NCBI GenBank assembly: GCA_026993355.1
Contig: JALWTX010000012.1
Span: 62,001-126,000 of the forward strand
Direction: 5' to 3'
From: Flavobacteriales bacterium
GTDB taxonomy: Bacteria; Bacteroidota; Bacteroidia; Flavobacteriales; Flavobacteriaceae
DNA: 64,000 nt
How positions within the stretch are numbered: position 1 is the stretch's first letter; every line of letters begins with the position of its first letter. The notes below the pieces were generated by a model that saw nothing but the letters and a program-made list of their open reading frames with translations, was not told the DNA's origin and made no database searches. A program made the position numbers and the translations under genes. Positions 61,920 through 64,000 of the stretch are shown piece after piece.

Positions 61920-62732
61920 ATGAATTTGGATTTAATCCCGAAAATAAAACATACCAATGCCGGTCATTTTTTTCTTTTAGCCGGACCCTGTGCTATTGAA
62001 GGTGAAGAAATGGCTATGCGTATTGCCGAACATATTGTACAGTTAAGTGATAAATATAAAATTCCGTATATTTTTAAAGGGAGTTTTAAAAAAGCTAACC
62101 GTTCACGTTTGGATAGTTTCACCGGTATAGGAGATGAGAAGGCACTTAAAATTTTAAAAAAAGTCAGTGAAACTTTTGATGTGCCTACCGTGACAGATAT
62201 TCATGTCCCTGCCGATGCAGCCATGGCTGCCCAATATGTAGATGTTTTGCAAATCCCCGCCTTTTTAGTCAGACAGACCGATTTGGTAGTGGCGGCGGCC
62301 AAAACCGGCAAAGCGGTTAATTTGAAAAAAGGTCAATTTATGAGCCCGGAAAGTATGCGTTTTGCCGTTGATAAAGTGGTACAATCCGGTAACAAGCAAG
62401 TGGCAATTACAGAACGCGGTACCATGTTTGGGTATGGTGATATGATTGTGGATTTTAGAGGAATTCCCGTTATGAAAAGATTTGCGCCTGTTATTTTGGA
62501 TATTACCCATTCGTTGCAGCAACCCAATCAACAAAGCGGCGTTACGGGAGGGCGCCCCGAATTGATTGAAACCATTGCCAAAGCGGGGATGGCTGTAGGT
62601 GTTGATGGTATTTTTTTAGAAACACATTTTGACCCTTCCATGGCCAAGTCAGATGGCGCCAATATGCTCCCTTTGGATAAACTTGATGGGCTTTTACAAA
62701 AACTCATTGCAATTAACGAATTAAAAATATAA
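61920..62732 (+). CDS. kdsA: 3-deoxy-8-phosphooctulonate synthase (Kdo-8-P synthase)
   Basis: A 270-residue TIM-barrel enzyme that condenses phosphoenolpyruvate with arabinose 5-phosphate to make Kdo-8-phosphate for the lipopolysaccharide inner core. Signatures: LAGPCAIEGEEM, KGSFKKANRSRLDSFTGIG, TDIHVPADA, QIPAFLVRQTDLVVAAA, VNLKKGQFMSPE, ITERGTMFGYGDMIVDFR, DITHSLQQP and THFDPSMAKSDGANMLPL. Cys24 in GPCAIE marks the metal-dependent class, as in Aquifex, rather than the E. coli type that has Asn there. The GIN-domain gene follows after 45 bp. Confidence 0.96.
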   Translation: MNLDLIPKIKHTNAGHFFLLAGPCAIEGEEMAMRIAEHIVQLSDKYKIPYIFKGSFKKANRSRLDSFTGIGDEKALKILKKVSETFDVPTVTDIHVPADAAMAAQYVDVLQIPAFLVRQTDLVVAAAKTGKAVNLKKGQFMSPESMRFAVDKVVQSGNKQVAITERGTMFGYGDMIVDFRGIPVMKRFAPVILDITHSLQQPNQQSGVTGGRPELIETIAKAGMAVGVDGIFLETHFDPSMAKSDGANMLPLDKLDGLLQKLIAINELKI

Positions 62733-62777
62733 AATCATGGTGCAATTTTTGCTTTTGTTAACCTAAAAAATAATGAA

Positions 62778-63611
62778 ATGAAAAAATTTTTGGTCTTATT
62801 AAGTTTGGTGCTTACGGTCTACTCTGCACCGGCGCAAAAAAAAGGAAAAATTAAAGGTAATAAAGAAGTTTTAATCAAAAAGTTTGACTTACCGCATTTT
62901 ACGGCTTTGGATTTGGATGAACATTTTAAGGTCCGTTTGCAAAAAGCCATAGATACCACTCGTGTCATTATCGAAACTGATGATAATTTATTTGACGTCA
63001 TCCATTTTAAAGTAGAAAATGGCGTGTTGCAGTTTTATACGACCATGGAAATTGTTAAGAAAAAAAGATTGCGTATCACCATTTTTGTCCCCGAAGATTT
63101 CAACCGCATCACCTTGCATCAGCATGCTGAGGTTTTTAACGATGAAAATATGGACCTGTCTTCGCTAACTTTAGAAACAAATGACAAAACAAAAGCAAAT
63201 TTAAACCTGCATTTAAAAAATAAATGGGTCGTAAATGCTTTGGGAAAATCTGAATCCGATATAGAAGTTTATGCCGGTGAAGCTGCCATTTATTTGTCTG
63301 AGGATGCTTTTATGAAAGGTGTTTTAAATATTAAAAAACTTAGCTTAACGATGGATGATCATGCCAAAGCAAAATTGTCCGGTGAAGTGGCACAAATGAC
63401 ATTGAAAATAAAAGAAAAAGCTAAAATTGATGCAGTTGAGCTCAATGTAAAAAAAGCCGTGATTAAAGCCTTTGATAAAGCCAGTTTGGAAATTACGGTA
63501 AAAGATTTAGCCGAATTATACTTGTCAGGACATACTGAAACATTTTTATATGGTAATCCTAAAATTAAGCTGAAAGCCTTTGAAGACAATGCAATTTTAT
63601 ATAAAAAATAA
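62778..63611 (+). CDS. GIN domain (DUF2807, autotransporter adhesin-head type) secreted protein
   Basis: A 277-residue protein with a signal peptide (MKKFLVLLSLVLTVYSAPAQ). The body is a repetitive beta-helix-like GIN domain: FTALDLDEHFKVRLQKA, IVKKKRLRITIFVP, DFNRITLHQHAEVF, then strand repeats such as LSLTMDDHAKAKLSGEVAQ and AVIKAFDKASLEITVKD. It is unusually rich in Lys and Ala-Lys. The role of such proteins is unknown; they are exported and may bind surface polymers. The end overlaps the next start by 23 bp. Confidence 0.82.
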   Translation: MKKFLVLLSLVLTVYSAPAQKKGKIKGNKEVLIKKFDLPHFTALDLDEHFKVRLQKAIDTTRVIIETDDNLFDVIHFKVENGVLQFYTTMEIVKKKRLRITIFVPEDFNRITLHQHAEVFNDENMDLSSLTLETNDKTKANLNLHLKNKWVVNALGKSESDIEVYAGEAAIYLSEDAFMKGVLNIKKLSLTMDDHAKAKLSGEVAQMTLKIKEKAKIDAVELNVKKAVIKAFDKASLEITVKDLAELYLSGHTETFLYGNPKIKLKAFEDNAILYKK

Positions 63612-64000
63612 ATTCTTTTTTGTTTTTTTGTGGTTTAGTATGTCCGGTTTTGGACAGCAAGCTCAAGATACGGCCAGTTACATACATATTATATATGCCG
63701 ATCATGCCTCGGCCAGTGCCAAATACCCCGGTAAACAATTATTGTCCGGCAATGTTCAGATAGCTCATAACGGTGCTTTGCTTTTTTGTGATAAAGCGGT
63801 TGTGGACAAACGCGAAAATCTGGCGATTGCCGTAGGGCATGTCCGCCTGCAGCAAGGCGACACCTTGCAAATGAAAGCAGGTTACTTAAAATATGACGGA
63901 AACAGAAGTTTTGCCGAAGCTGCCGAAAATGTGCAACTTTCTGATCCAAAGATGAACCTGGCAACTGATACACTTTATTTTGATCGTCTTAAACAAGAAT
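63589..64000 (+). CDS. OstA/LptA-like protein, 3' part outside window
   Basis: Read directly: an open frame from ATG 63589 to the window end (137 codons). A signal peptide (MQFYIKNKFFFVFLWFSMSGFGQ) is followed by OstA-type repeats: IIYADHASASAKYPGKQLLSGNVQIAHNGALLFCDKAVV, then VRLQQGDTLQMKAGYLKYDG, then RSFAEAAENVQLSDPKMNLATDTLYF. This is the pattern of LptA/LptD N-terminal domains, which carry lipopolysaccharide across the periplasm. The Bacteroidota proteins of this group are long and not proven LPS carriers. A later ATG at 63640 would cut the signal peptide and is less likely. Confidence 0.78.
   Translation, partial: MQFYIKNKFFFVFLWFSMSGFGQQAQDTASYIHIIYADHASASAKYPGKQLLSGNVQIAHNGALLFCDKAVVDKRENLAIAVGHVRLQQGDTLQMKAGYLKYDGNRSFAEAAENVQLSDPKMNLATDTLYFDRLKQE

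Overview
This window comes from an AT-rich Bacteroidota chromosome, most likely of the class Flavobacteriia. The evidence is a full-length SprA/Sov type IX secretion (T9SS) translocon with ruvA upstream and gcvH and a VanZ-like gene downstream, the T9SS plug protein and a TamL-type BamA lipoprotein elsewhere, an Oar-type TonB-dependent receptor, a GLPGLI protein, many Bacteroidota-only families (DUF4301, DUF4230, DUF6913-type, GIN domain), and repeated matches to the Bacteroidota promoter -7 box TAnnTTTG. The DNA looks like ordinary core chromosome: there is no prophage, integron, transposase, CRISPR array or rRNA operon. One tRNA gene (Gln, TTG) is present.

Layout. 1-4.5 kb: lpxH (cut by the window edge), queD and a small membrane protein on the minus strand; ffh and folD on the plus strand; then VanZ-like and gcvH. 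4.5-12.3 kb: the giant sprA and ruvA. 12.3-18.6 kb: a PlsC-like acyltransferase divergent from an SDR; then a minus-strand operon yidD(broken)-lgt-TlpA-like-map; two membrane protein genes. 18.7-29.5 kb, plus strand: a PD40 lipoprotein, an Oar-like receptor, tRNA-Gln, AIM24-like, split transketolase, marC, a DUF721 gene, a DUF6913-type gene and a RemB-like outer-membrane protein. 29.5-32.5 kb: nadE and a DUF4230 gene, both embedded in a cluster of REP-like palindromes. 32.6-36.5 kb: a TonB-receptor-like barrel, GLPGLI and small secreted peptide cassette, followed by a compact candidate small-RNA unit. 36.8-47.7 kb: hutU, then a minus block (yjjG, deacetylase-like, YkgJ-like, rfbB, nadC), then hutH and a two-gene 2-oxoacid:ferredoxin oxidoreductase. 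47.8-54.7 kb: a metal-chelate binding lipoprotein, def, ruvX, nif3-like, a coiled-coil protein, two methyltransferases and an outer-membrane protein. 54.7-64 kb: DUF4301, T9SS plug, TamL, TrmH-family, an EEP phosphatase/nuclease, kdsA, a GIN-domain protein and an OstA/LptA-like gene cut by the window edge.

Functionally the window is dominated by envelope biogenesis: lipid A and Kdo (lpxH, kdsA, OstA-like), lipoproteins (lgt), outer-membrane assembly (TamL), protein secretion (SprA, plug, Ffh, def, map) and surface motility (RemB-like). Central metabolism includes NAD synthesis (nadC, nadE), histidine degradation (hutU, hutH) and 2-oxoacid oxidation.

The observations most worth checking are: a single in-frame TGA in place of a conserved Trp in yidD; a mini transcription unit at 36361-36474 whose -7 box is flanked by a perfect 14-bp inverted repeat; a mosaic REP-like family; a beta-gamma fusion in the 2-oxoacid:ferredoxin oxidoreductase; loss of all zinc-ribbon cysteines in the coiled-coil protein at 51121; and several genes that look leaderless.
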